Shown in pieces: positions 6,361 to 12,051 of a stretch of DNA of 64,000 bases. The notes below the pieces were generated by a model, which saw nothing but the letters and a program-made list of their open reading frames with translations, made no database searches and was not told the DNA's origin. The stretch covers positions 2,294,001 through 2,358,000 of the forward strand of contig NZ_JAPDPC010000001.1 of the NCBI RefSeq assembly GCF_026283945.1, written 5' to 3'. Each line of letters begins with the position of its first letter. Position 1 is the stretch's first letter. The DNA comes from Dyella humicola. GTDB lineage: Bacteria > Pseudomonadota > Gammaproteobacteria > Xanthomonadales > Rhodanobacteraceae. The translations under genes were made by a program, and so were the position numbers.

Positions 6361-7545
6361 ATGCCGGTCGCGTTGTTCACGGGTTTGCCGGGTGCCGGGA
6401 AGACGGCTACGTTAGTCAAACGCATCACTGAATTGCAGGAAAAGGAGCCGGGTCGTCCTGTCTTTCAGTACGGTATCAACGGTCTTAAGGAAGGTCTGGC
6501 GATCACTCTGACGAAGGAGATGCTCGATAAGTGGTGGGAGCTTCCGCCCGGTTCGATCATCTGTCTTGATGAGTGCCAGGAGGATGGTTCATTCCCGGGT
6601 ACGCTGGCGTTGATGCCGAAGGACAACGGGCGTCCTGCGGATTGGGTGCAGCGGATTACGAAGGTCCGCCACTACGGCATGGATTTTCTGCTGACTACGC
6701 AGCACCCGGCCAACATGAGCGCCTATGTGCGTCGGCTGGTCGATCATCATGTGCATGCCGTGAGGCGGGCCAAGGGTGTTCGTCAGACGTTTACGTGGCA
6801 ACGCTGCATGGACGATCCTGACGCACGCACGGCTAAGAAGACCGGGCAAATGTCCTTCGACCCGCTGCCGAAGGAAGTGTTTGATCTCTACAAGTCCAGT
6901 TCTCTACACACAATGAAGGTGCGGACGCCGCGCATTGTTTACTTTGCTATCGCGCTCGCTGTTGCTGGTGTGGCTCTGGCGGTGATCATTCCTTATCGTA
7001 TGCACAAGCTGACGCAGCCGTCTGAGGCTGTGCAGGCTTCTGTGGGTTCATCCTCCGGTTCGTCCTCTGTGTCTCAGTCCGATGCGTTGCGTAATAAGGA
7101 TTTCGCCAAGTGGATGACGCCGCGTGTTCCCGGCGTTCCGTGGTCGGCTCCGATGTTCGACCACTTGGACGTCCAGGCGAGTCCTCGCCTTTTCTGTATC
7201 GCTGCCGACGATGGTCGGTGCAGTTGCAATACGGAGCAGGGGACTCGCTACGAGGTGGCTGTGAAACAGTGCCGCTTGATTGTCGCCAACGGCATGTACA
7301 ACCCCTTCGTTTCGCCTGTAGGCGGTTCGGGTGGCGCAGTTGATGATGGGGGCACACACTCCCAACCCCCTGCCAGCCGGGAAGCGGCTTTGCCGCCCGG
7401 CAGGCAGGGGGTGGCGGGTGTGTATTCGGAAGAGGGCGCTGTGGGGCCGCACAAGGATCGTCAGACGGCTACTGCATACACCCCGCCTGAGTATCACGCC
7501 TGGAATTCTGATCCCTTCGGCAGTGGCGGGAGTAAGTCGCCGTAG
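6361..7545 (+). CDS. zot: Zot-domain assembly ATPase (pI-like), prophage A
   Basis: 394 residues. Walker A FTGLPGAGKTATLV at residues about 5-18, Walker B SIICLDECQ near 65, then LLTTQHPANMSAYVRRLVDHHVH typical of Zot. A single membrane segment (IVYFAIALAVAGVALAVII) lies near residue 205, and a periplasmic tail contains two cysteine pairs (CIAADDGRCSCNTEQGTRY). It would power phage export through the inner membrane. The tail after about residue 330 is unlike that of prophage B and contains an in-frame palindromic insert (7366-7411). Confidence 0.9.
   Translation: MPVALFTGLPGAGKTATLVKRITELQEKEPGRPVFQYGINGLKEGLAITLTKEMLDKWWELPPGSIICLDECQEDGSFPGTLALMPKDNGRPADWVQRITKVRHYGMDFLLTTQHPANMSAYVRRLVDHHVHAVRRAKGVRQTFTWQRCMDDPDARTAKKTGQMSFDPLPKEVFDLYKSSSLHTMKVRTPRIVYFAIALAVAGVALAVIIPYRMHKLTQPSEAVQASVGSSSGSSSVSQSDALRNKDFAKWMTPRVPGVPWSAPMFDHLDVQASPRLFCIAADDGRCSCNTEQGTRYEVAVKQCRLIVANGMYNPFVSPVGGSGGAVDDGGTHSQPPASREAALPPGRQGVAGVYSEEGAVGPHKDRQTATAYTPPEYHAWNSDPFGSGGSKSP
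7366..7411. repeat. Long palindrome inside the zot gene of prophage A
   Basis: CCCCCTGCC-A-GCCGGG (7366-7381) pairs with CCCGGC-A-GGCAGGGGG (7396-7411), with one A-A mismatch. An inner GCGGC-TTT-GCCGC continues the stem. It is translated in frame as part of the variable Zot tail. It could be an inserted REP-like element, or a structural signal in the single-stranded genome such as a packaging or complementary-strand origin hairpin. Confidence 0.7.
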
Positions 7546-7655
7546 TGTTTCTGCTGTCCGCAGGACGGATACGCCGTTGATCTAGGTGTGTGGCGTGTTG
7601 CTGCGTTTGCCGGCCTGCGTCTCACCTACTGAGATTGCCTTCATTGCCACCCGAC

Positions 7656-7676
7656 AAACCCGCTTTTGATACCCTG
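7656..7676 (+). promoter_or_regulatory. Conserved 21-bp block upstream of the distal membrane gene (prophage A)
   Basis: AACCCGCTTTTGATACCCTG, preceded by one more A, is identical in prophages A and B and lies 17-24 bp before the start of their distal membrane genes. A second shared patch, GGACAGGG, follows it. Such identity outside genes in two diverged phages suggests a promoter or other functional signal. Confidence 0.55.
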
Positions 7677-7693
7677 TTCGGACAGGACAGGGG

Positions 7694-8032
7694 ATGGTTA
7701 TGCGCAAAGTGGACTTGGTGTTGTCGGCTTTCATACTCGTCGCCGTCGTGATGGGCGTCGCCGCTTACCGGGCTTGGTTTCCTGCTCAGGTTTCGGGCTC
7801 GGCTCTCGTTGGCGTCGATAATCTGCCAGATTTGCCACCTGTGCCGATGGGCCTGTACTCGATTGAGGCTGGAACTGATGTGGCGGCGTTTGATGGCGCG
7901 AATGCGGTTTGCCGGGATGGTTTGATGATTTGGAATGGTCCGCGTGGACCTCAGGGAACGACCATTGGTGGCCAGATCGTGCGTTGTCTGATGCCTGTGC
8001 ATCGGCTTGTGCAGCCGAGAGCCACCGGTTGA
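7694..8032 (+). CDS. Small membrane-anchored protein, distal module of prophage A
   Basis: 112 residues from ATG 7694 (ATG 7700 is an alternative). The N-terminus LVLSAFILVAVVMGVAAYRAW is a membrane anchor or signal and nearly repeats LVAVGMGVAAYRAW of the prophage B protein at 8704-9174. The rest is a small exported domain with two cysteines (AVCRDGLMIWNGPRG; VRCLMP). No known family is recognised. Genes in this slot are often accessory, for example altering the host surface or excluding other phages; that role is a guess. It overlaps a minus-strand gene by 302 bp. Confidence 0.65.
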   Translation: MVMRKVDLVLSAFILVAVVMGVAAYRAWFPAQVSGSALVGVDNLPDLPPVPMGLYSIEAGTDVAAFDGANAVCRDGLMIWNGPRGPQGTTIGGQIVRCLMPVHRLVQPRATG

Positions 8033-8270
8033 ACTGTCGGGCGTTCTCTGGCGTGATGTTTGCGCCCTTGATTGATCCGCCTGGGGGTACGAGTGCACGG
8101 CCGCGCATTTTCCAGCCGATCCACGGTCCTTGGAAGTCGTGAGTGCTGGTGAGCTGGTCTTGCAACAAGGCCGCGATCTCATGCAGTGAGATGACGCGGC
8201 CTGCGGGCGTGGTGAACTCTTGGCGGTTTTCGTTGTACAGCCAGGTCAAACGGGTACGGCGGCGGGACAT
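7731..8270 (-). CDS. DUF3653-like small basic protein of prophage A, displaced by integration
   Basis: 179 residues. The N-terminal 70 residues match the proteins at 8469-8789 and 16248-16589: a strand-rich start, then HEIAALLQDQ, FQGPWIGWKMRGRALVPP and a conserved ITPENARQFNRWL. This W-x-GW...L-x-P pattern resembles DUF3653 phage proteins, named from memory and not checked. The C-terminal 100 residues are Pro/His/Arg-rich and lie antisense to the gene at 7694-8032, so the true end may be earlier. In a circular phage A the gene would start 25 bases before the repressor stop, forming an operon with it. A DNA-binding or regulatory role is possible. Confidence 0.7.
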   Translation of the reverse strand: MSRRRTRLTWLYNENRQEFTTPAGRVISLHEIAALLQDQLTSTHDFQGPWIGWKMRGRALVPPGGSIKGANITPENARQFNRWLSAAQADAQASDNARSGHQWSFPEVHADHSKSSNHPGKPHSRHQTPPHQFQPQSSTGPSAQVANLADYRRQREPSPKPEQETKPGKRRRPSRRRRV

Positions 8271-8340
8271 TGACGCATTCCATGCGTGAGGGAGCGTAGC
8301 CAAGCGAGGGCCGTGCCAAGGGCGCGTCGGACCATGTTTA

Positions 8341-8368
8341 ATTTCGCATAATGTATATTATGTCAAAT
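8341..8368 (+). other. dif-like att site 2, both arms canonical, between the two prophages
   Basis: XerC arm ATTTCGCATAA (8341-8351), central TGTATA (8352-8357) and XerD arm TTATGTCAAAT (8358-8368). E. coli dif has GGTGCGCATAA, TGTATA and TTATGTTAAAT. It is the only one of the three sites with two good arms, so it is the best candidate for the working chromosome dimer-resolution site in this lysogen. Confidence 0.9.
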
Positions 8369-8468
8369 TATGTCAGCAGGCTTGCGCGACTCTTCAGGCA
8401 CGCCCTGGCGCGGTTTGGCAGCCACTTTGCTTCCTCTGGAACCCCCCCGTTCCTGCAGGAAGCAGCCC

Positions 8469-8789
8469 ATGTCGTTTAACTGGACCTTCGATCCCCGTTC
8501 CCAGACCTTGCGCGCGCCGTCTGGATTGGCCATTACTGTCCGCGAGATCGCCCAGATGCTCGCGGATCGCCGTGACTGTCGTTATGACTTTGCCGGCGAC
8601 TGGTCCGGCTGGAAGATGCGCGGCAATAAGCTCATTCCGCCGCACACCGGCAAGAACGGACCAAAACTCACACCACAGAACGCCAAACTATTCTTGGTGT
8701 GGGTTAACGAACCGAGCCGTGAGTCCTGTCCTCGCAACGTGCCACGCGGCCGGCCGAGTCTACGACTTGTGTATACACGTTCCCTCTGA
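8469..8789 (+). CDS. DUF3653-like small basic protein of prophage B, displaced by integration
   Basis: 106 residues from ATG 8469. The core REIAQMLADRRDCRYDFAG then DWSGWKMRGNKLIPP and LTPQNAKLFLVWV is nearly identical to the degraded copy at 16248-16589 and clearly related to 7731-8270. In the circular phage the B repressor frame would read through the att site and stop at 8477-8479, 11 bases inside this gene, so the two would be a coupled operon. In the prophage it lies at the other end from its repressor. Its 3' end overlaps the minus-strand gene by 86 bp. Family name tentative; function unknown. Confidence 0.8.
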   Translation: MSFNWTFDPRSQTLRAPSGLAITVREIAQMLADRRDCRYDFAGDWSGWKMRGNKLIPPHTGKNGPKLTPQNAKLFLVWVNEPSRESCPRNVPRGRPSLRLVYTRSL

Positions 8790-9174
8790 CTTGAACGACA
8801 ACGCCGCCTACGCAACGCTGATCAGCCAGGAGCGTGGGCGCATCGGGAATCGGTGTCATTACTGACTCCGTTGCGCCGCAAATATGCATGTTGCCTTGAA
8901 CGTCCATGTAGCCGCTAACTTCGCCGGGCGCAGGCGCATCGCTCGGTTGGCCGTGTATGTAGACTCGATCGCCCACACAGTGCGCATCCGGATAGACCCA
9001 GCTTCCGTTCGCCAGATGCACCATGCCGGCGTAAGGATCACTCAAAGGCGGGCGTGATGTTGGAGTGTGCTCAGCCTCCACCTGGGTAGATGGATTCCAC
9101 GCCCGATAGGCCGCAACACCCATCCCTACGGCGACGAGTGTAAGAAGCGAAAGCACGACATCCGTTGTTCGCAT
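8704..9174 (-). CDS. Small membrane-anchored protein, distal module of prophage B
   Basis: 156 residues. The N-terminal anchor VVLSLLTLVAVGMGVAAYRAW matches the protein at 7694-8032 of prophage A. The exported part has a cysteine-bounded repeat-like pattern (HCVGDRVYIHGQPS near residue 65 and RCVGGVVVQVRGNVYTQV near 120), suggesting an internal duplication. The conserved 21-bp block at 9198-9218 precedes it, and AGGGAATTCTC before ATG gives a ribosome site. Function is unknown; a surface or exclusion role is plausible. Confidence 0.7.
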   Translation of the reverse strand: MRTTDVVLSLLTLVAVGMGVAAYRAWNPSTQVEAEHTPTSRPPLSDPYAGMVHLANGSWVYPDAHCVGDRVYIHGQPSDAPAPGEVSGYMDVQGNMHICGATESVMTPIPDAPTLLADQRCVGGVVVQVRGNVYTQVVDSAGRVARCEDRTHGSVR

Positions 9175-9197
9175 GAGAATTCCCTGTCCTTTTCAGG

Positions 9198-9218
9198 CAG
9201 GGTATCAAAAGCGGGTTT
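9198..9218 (-). promoter_or_regulatory. Conserved 21-bp block upstream of the distal membrane gene (prophage B)
   Basis: Identical on the minus strand to 7656-7676 of prophage A and at the same distance from the matching gene. It also carries the GGACAGGG patch downstream (9182-9189 on the + strand reads CCCTGTCC). Confidence 0.55.
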
Positions 9219-9739
9219 TCCGGGGATGGATGAGGAAGGTAGGCCGGGTCGGACCACGTAGCCCGCAGGAGCGGGCTATATGTCGGTGGTGGCTTCCACG
9301 ACAGCAAAAGGGCGTATCCGTAGGGGTTTCACCCCTACACCCCAATCACGCTCTTGTGAGGGGCGGTTTTAACCCCATAGACGGCTTACAACCGTTGAAC
9401 TTATAGGCGGTTGGCAACCGCCTGATTAATGGACGGTTGATAGACGTTGCACTTATCAAAAACCTATATTTCGAGGAATTCTTATGACGCGAAAGAAAAA
9501 GCCGGCACGCCGCCAGTAGAAGCGCTGGGCGTGGTTCCGCCGAATTCACGCAGCTTATAAATGGGCAGACTAGGTTATCTCCCCACTCATAAAGCTTCAT
9601 GAGTACTGGTTGATTTGGGAGATATGCCGGCATCTCTTGCATCACTTGCCCTGGAAGTAACGTCATCAAGGCCTCGACAATTATGCCGGGGCCTTTTTTA
9701 TCCAGGAGCCCTATCACCCTGTCTTCAAAGCCCCAAAAA
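9219..9739. other. Hairpin-rich stretch of prophage B with no supported gene
   Basis: Perfect hairpins are GTAGGGGT / ACCCCTAC (9320-9338) and GGCGGTTG / CAACCGCC (9406-9422), with several looser inverted and direct repeats of CGTTG-x-ACTTAT around 9395-9455. An 11-codon + strand frame (9484-9519, MTRKKKPARRQ) follows GAGGAATT. A minus-strand frame (9346-9717) is open for 123 codons but crosses the hairpins and is not believed. AT content is higher than around it. It may hold a strand origin or packaging signal; prophage A has no such stretch. Confidence 0.45.
9668..9699 (+). terminator. Intrinsic terminator, + strand
   Basis: AAGGCC (9668-9673) pairs with GGCCTT (9690-9695), and T-run 694-699 follows directly. 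It faces the minus-strand operon of prophage B, so either it ends an unseen + strand transcript or it protects the late operon from antisense reading. Confidence 0.6.
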
Positions 9740-9769
9740 AAGGTCCGCTATGGGTCGGGAGCGGACCTT
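9740..9769. repeat. Palindromic repeat copy 1
   Basis: AAGGTCCGCT (9740-9749) pairs with AGCGGACCTT (9760-9769) around a GGGTCGG-containing loop. It has the same core as copies at 10061-10086 and 10521-10546. The core GTCCGCT-x-x-GGGTCG-x-AAGCGGAC is known to me as a widespread dispersed palindrome whose translation gives FDPKRT or GSKAD peptides. Confidence 0.75.
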
Positions 9770-9780
9770 AAATTATTAGC

Positions 9781-10026
9781 CTAGCCAGCCTCAATTTCCG
9801 CGCCGAGGGTCTCTAGGATCATGCGAAGGCCCTCCATTTCGGACTCTCGGATCCCTTCGATGGTCATGGGTTGCTTCGACATCACTCGCTGCGCGATCAA
9901 CCTAATCTGGCGAGGAGACACCTGCAACGCTCGCCGCAGGCGCTTCGGCAGCTCTGACCCGGCATGTCCAGACCACCCCGTAACACGGGGGCTATCCGTA
10001 TAGCTGGAAATAGTGAGCGAATTCAT
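9781..10026 (-). CDS. Small hypothetical protein, cargo gene between palindromic repeats
   Basis: 81 residues. A polar N-terminus is followed by helices: LPKRLRRALQVSPRQIRLIAQ, then MTIEGIRESEMEGLRMIL and ETLGAEIEAG. The ending recalls the helix-strand end of ribosomal L7/L12-like folds, but this is only a resemblance. The gene lies between palindrome copies 1 and 2 and has no counterpart in prophage A, so it looks like added cargo (a moron). Confidence 0.6.
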   Translation of the reverse strand: MNSLTISSYTDSPRVTGWSGHAGSELPKRLRRALQVSPRQIRLIAQRVMSKQPMTIEGIRESEMEGLRMILETLGAEIEAG

Positions 10027-10060
10027 GTCGCGGATTATCCAGTGTCGTTGCCATCAATTC

Positions 10061-10086
10061 TGTCCGCTCCGGGTCGAAAGCGGACC
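10061..10086. repeat. Palindromic repeat copy 2
   Basis: GTCCGCT (10062-10068) pairs with AGCGGAC (10079-10085), with loop CCGGGTCGAA. It lies between the two cargo genes of prophage B. Confidence 0.75.
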
Positions 10087-10097
10087 TAACCTCTAGT

Positions 10098-10493
10098 CTA
10101 AAGATCGCGAGCCTTGGTTACGTGCCAAGCAAAGCATTCTGCTAGATCCGATGGTATTCCTGGGGCACTTTTGATCGCCCAAGCACGAATACTGGCCTCC
10201 TCATCGGCCCGGGCTCCGCCACTCCACAGCGTGACGTAATGCACTTTGTCGGGCGCGCCATGGAAGAAGATGAAAGGTGGATCAGAGCTTGGAGCATCGA
10301 CGTAAATGATCTTCCAGTCGCTCATCTCGAAGGCTTGGAGAACCGTCACACTGGTTACGTTGAGCTGCCTTGCGATGGCGCCAGCCCATTCGGTCCTCTG
10401 CGATTCCGACAAGTCACGCCTAACCAAGTCGCATGGTGAAGCTGCGGTAACCCCGCTGACCAAGAGCAATCCGATCAAAAGTAATGAACGCAT
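10098..10493 (-). CDS. Exported hypothetical protein, cargo gene between palindromic repeats
   Basis: 131 residues with a clear signal peptide (RSLLLIGLLLVSGVTAA, cleavage before SPCDL). The mature part has a helix (SESQRTEWAGAIARQLN), a beta-rich centre (WKIIYVDAPSSDPPFIFFHG) and two cysteines. No family is recognised. It lies between palindrome copies 2 and 3, immediately before the Zot gene end, in a place empty in prophage A. A periplasmic cargo protein on a filamentous phage could change the lysogen surface or block other phages; that is inference. Confidence 0.65.
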   Translation of the reverse strand: MRSLLLIGLLLVSGVTAASPCDLVRRDLSESQRTEWAGAIARQLNVTSVTVLQAFEMSDWKIIYVDAPSSDPPFIFFHGAPDKVHYVTLWSGGARADEEASIRAWAIKSAPGIPSDLAECFAWHVTKARDL

Positions 10494-10520
10494 ACGTCCC
10501 CTGACTTGGTATCTCGGCAA

Positions 10521-10546
10521 TGTCCGCTTTGGGTCGAAAGCGGACC
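10521..10546. repeat. Palindromic repeat copy 3
   Basis: GTCCGCTTT (10522-10530) pairs with AAAGCGGAC (10537-10545) around GGGTCG: the most perfect copy. It lies upstream of the exported cargo gene and 50 bp from the end of zot. Confidence 0.8.
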
Positions 10547-10596
10547 TTCCCAGCTTGCCGAGTGACTGGCATCGCCGCAAGGGCTGGCACTCGGCT

Positions 10597-11748
10597 CTAC
10601 CTCTTTGAGCCCCACGGATCGGCGTTCCAAGGCATCGAGCCGGGTGGCTGGTAGCTGTCAGGGCCTACGCCGGTTTTCCAGCCGCTGGATTCCATGACCA
10701 CAGGGGTGGCCTGTCCGATAGCGCCTGCGGCCTGCTGTGAGGGCTGCGGAGGCGGTACATCGTCGCGGCGGCGGTCAGGCTTGAACGGATCGTAAGCGCC
10801 GCCGTTCTCAACAATGTCGCGGCACACGTCCTCTTCCATCACATAGCGCGTGCCCTGCTCCGTAATGCAGCGGCATTTACCGGGCTTGACCTCGGAGGCG
10901 CAGAAGATCTGCGGGTGCTGCGTGACGGCCTGGCCGTCGTAAAGCGGGGCAGACCACGGTTGCGTGATAACGCGGGGCATCTGCGCTGCCACGTATTCGC
11001 GCGTGGTGGCGTAGCCGTTCGGCTTGGAGCCAGCCGAGCCACTGAACGGCGAAGCCTGCGCCTGGGGCGTGGAGGGAGCCTCGGTCAGCTTCCCCGCGTG
11101 GTTCTTCTGATAGTCGTGGATCGCCCAGGCGAACCAGCCAAGACCGCCGAGTGCCACGAGGCCAGCAAATGCGAGGCCAAGACGCCCGAGCACCTGTTTA
11201 AGCGGGCGCTTGGCGCGCTTCGTGTGCATGGTGGCCGAGTCATAGAACTCGTACAGGCGGGCTGGGTAGTGCCACTCACTAAAACCGCCTTCGTTGCGCA
11301 GTGCATTGTCCTGCACATCGTCGTGACACTCGCGCCATTCCCAGCGAAGCGCCGAAGTTTTCGTATAGGCCGAGAGATGCACGTGCACGTTGATCAGCTT
11401 ACGAATGTTCGCATGCAGGAACGTCGGGTGCTGCGTCATCATCACGATGTCGATGCCGTCGTGACGGTGCGTCTCCATCTCAATGATGGCCTTGGACGGC
11501 TCGCCGGAACGCTGCGCTCGCCAATAGCGCTGAGCCTCATCGACCACAATGAGCGAGTTTTTCTCGCAGTGCTCGTGCCAACTAAGCACGCCCTCATCGT
11601 CGAGCGGCACCACGCCCGGCAAGCGCATGCCGGTGATGTTCGCCGAGTAGATGATGCGGTCCGGGTTTTCCTTCTGCTGCTGCTCGATGAACTCCATCGC
11701 GGAGAGCGTCTTACCGGAACCGGGCGTGCCTGTGAATAGATACAGCAT
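10597..11748 (-). CDS. zot: Zot-domain assembly ATPase (pI-like), prophage B
   Basis: 383 residues from ATG 11748. Walker A FTGTPGSGKTLSAMEF at residues about 4-19, Walker B SLIVVDEAQRYW near 70, MMTQHPTFLHANIRKLINVHVH as in prophage A, one membrane segment (LGLAFAGLVALGGLGWFAWAI) near 200, and a cysteine-bearing periplasmic tail with CRCITEQGTRYVME, which aligns with CSCNTEQGTRYEVA of A. The start overlaps no gene but lies 3 bp from the DUF2523 stop. Confidence 0.9.
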   Translation of the reverse strand: MLYLFTGTPGSGKTLSAMEFIEQQQKENPDRIIYSANITGMRLPGVVPLDDEGVLSWHEHCEKNSLIVVDEAQRYWRAQRSGEPSKAIIEMETHRHDGIDIVMMTQHPTFLHANIRKLINVHVHLSAYTKTSALRWEWRECHDDVQDNALRNEGGFSEWHYPARLYEFYDSATMHTKRAKRPLKQVLGRLGLAFAGLVALGGLGWFAWAIHDYQKNHAGKLTEAPSTPQAQASPFSGSAGSKPNGYATTREYVAAQMPRVITQPWSAPLYDGQAVTQHPQIFCASEVKPGKCRCITEQGTRYVMEEDVCRDIVENGGAYDPFKPDRRRDDVPPPQPSQQAAGAIGQATPVVMESSGWKTGVGPDSYQPPGSMPWNADPWGSKR

Positions 11749-11750
11749 GG

Positions 11751-12050
11751 CTATTTCTTCATCCGTTGAATAGCGAAGTTGGTCAGCGATGCTGCCGCAT
11801 AGGCGCTGATGATGATGGTCAAAGCTGCATCCACTTGGAGGAAGCCAACCCACCCGAGAACGTCAGCGGTCATGCCGCCGAATGCCCGTGCCAAGCCCGC
11901 CTTGATCGGGTCGGCTGCAAACTTGTTCGACACGAAATTGATGCCGAAGAACAGGAGGATTTGCAGTACCCACTGCCCTGCCCTCGATGCAATCAGGCGC
12001 GACAGCGCCGCCATGGAAACTTCAAGGATGGCGAGAACGGCAGCACCCAT
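11751..12050 (-). CDS. DUF2523 family protein (pVI-like minor coat), prophage B
   Basis: 99 residues with three hydrophobic segments. WVLQILLFFGINFVSN and LGWVGFLQVDAALTIIISAY are the conserved parts shared with 6061-6351. It starts one base after the adhesin stop and precedes zot, as in related phages. Confidence 0.85.
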   Translation of the reverse strand: MGAAVLAILEVSMAALSRLIASRAGQWVLQILLFFGINFVSNKFAADPIKAGLARAFGGMTADVLGWVGFLQVDAALTIIISAYAAASLTNFAIQRMKK

Positions 12051-12051
12051 G

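Larger units (their letters stand above)
2027..8351 (+). mobile_element. Prophage A, complete inovirus integrated at dif
   Basis: About 6.3 kb between dif site 1 and dif site 2. Gene order: repressor (divergent), two small early membrane proteins, Rep, ssDNA-binding protein, small virion protein, major coat protein, terminator, small virion protein, pIII-like, DUF2523, Zot. Then come a small membrane protein and, convergent with it, a basic DUF3653-like protein. This is the gene order of Xanthomonas filamentous phages such as phiLf and Cf1. No integrase or recombinase gene is present, in keeping with use of host XerC/XerD. Confidence 0.9.

Noticed and set aside
9346-9717. 123-codon minus-strand frame in the hairpin-rich block of prophage B
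   Set aside because: It runs through two perfect hairpins and a terminator, has no ribosome site and no known relatives.
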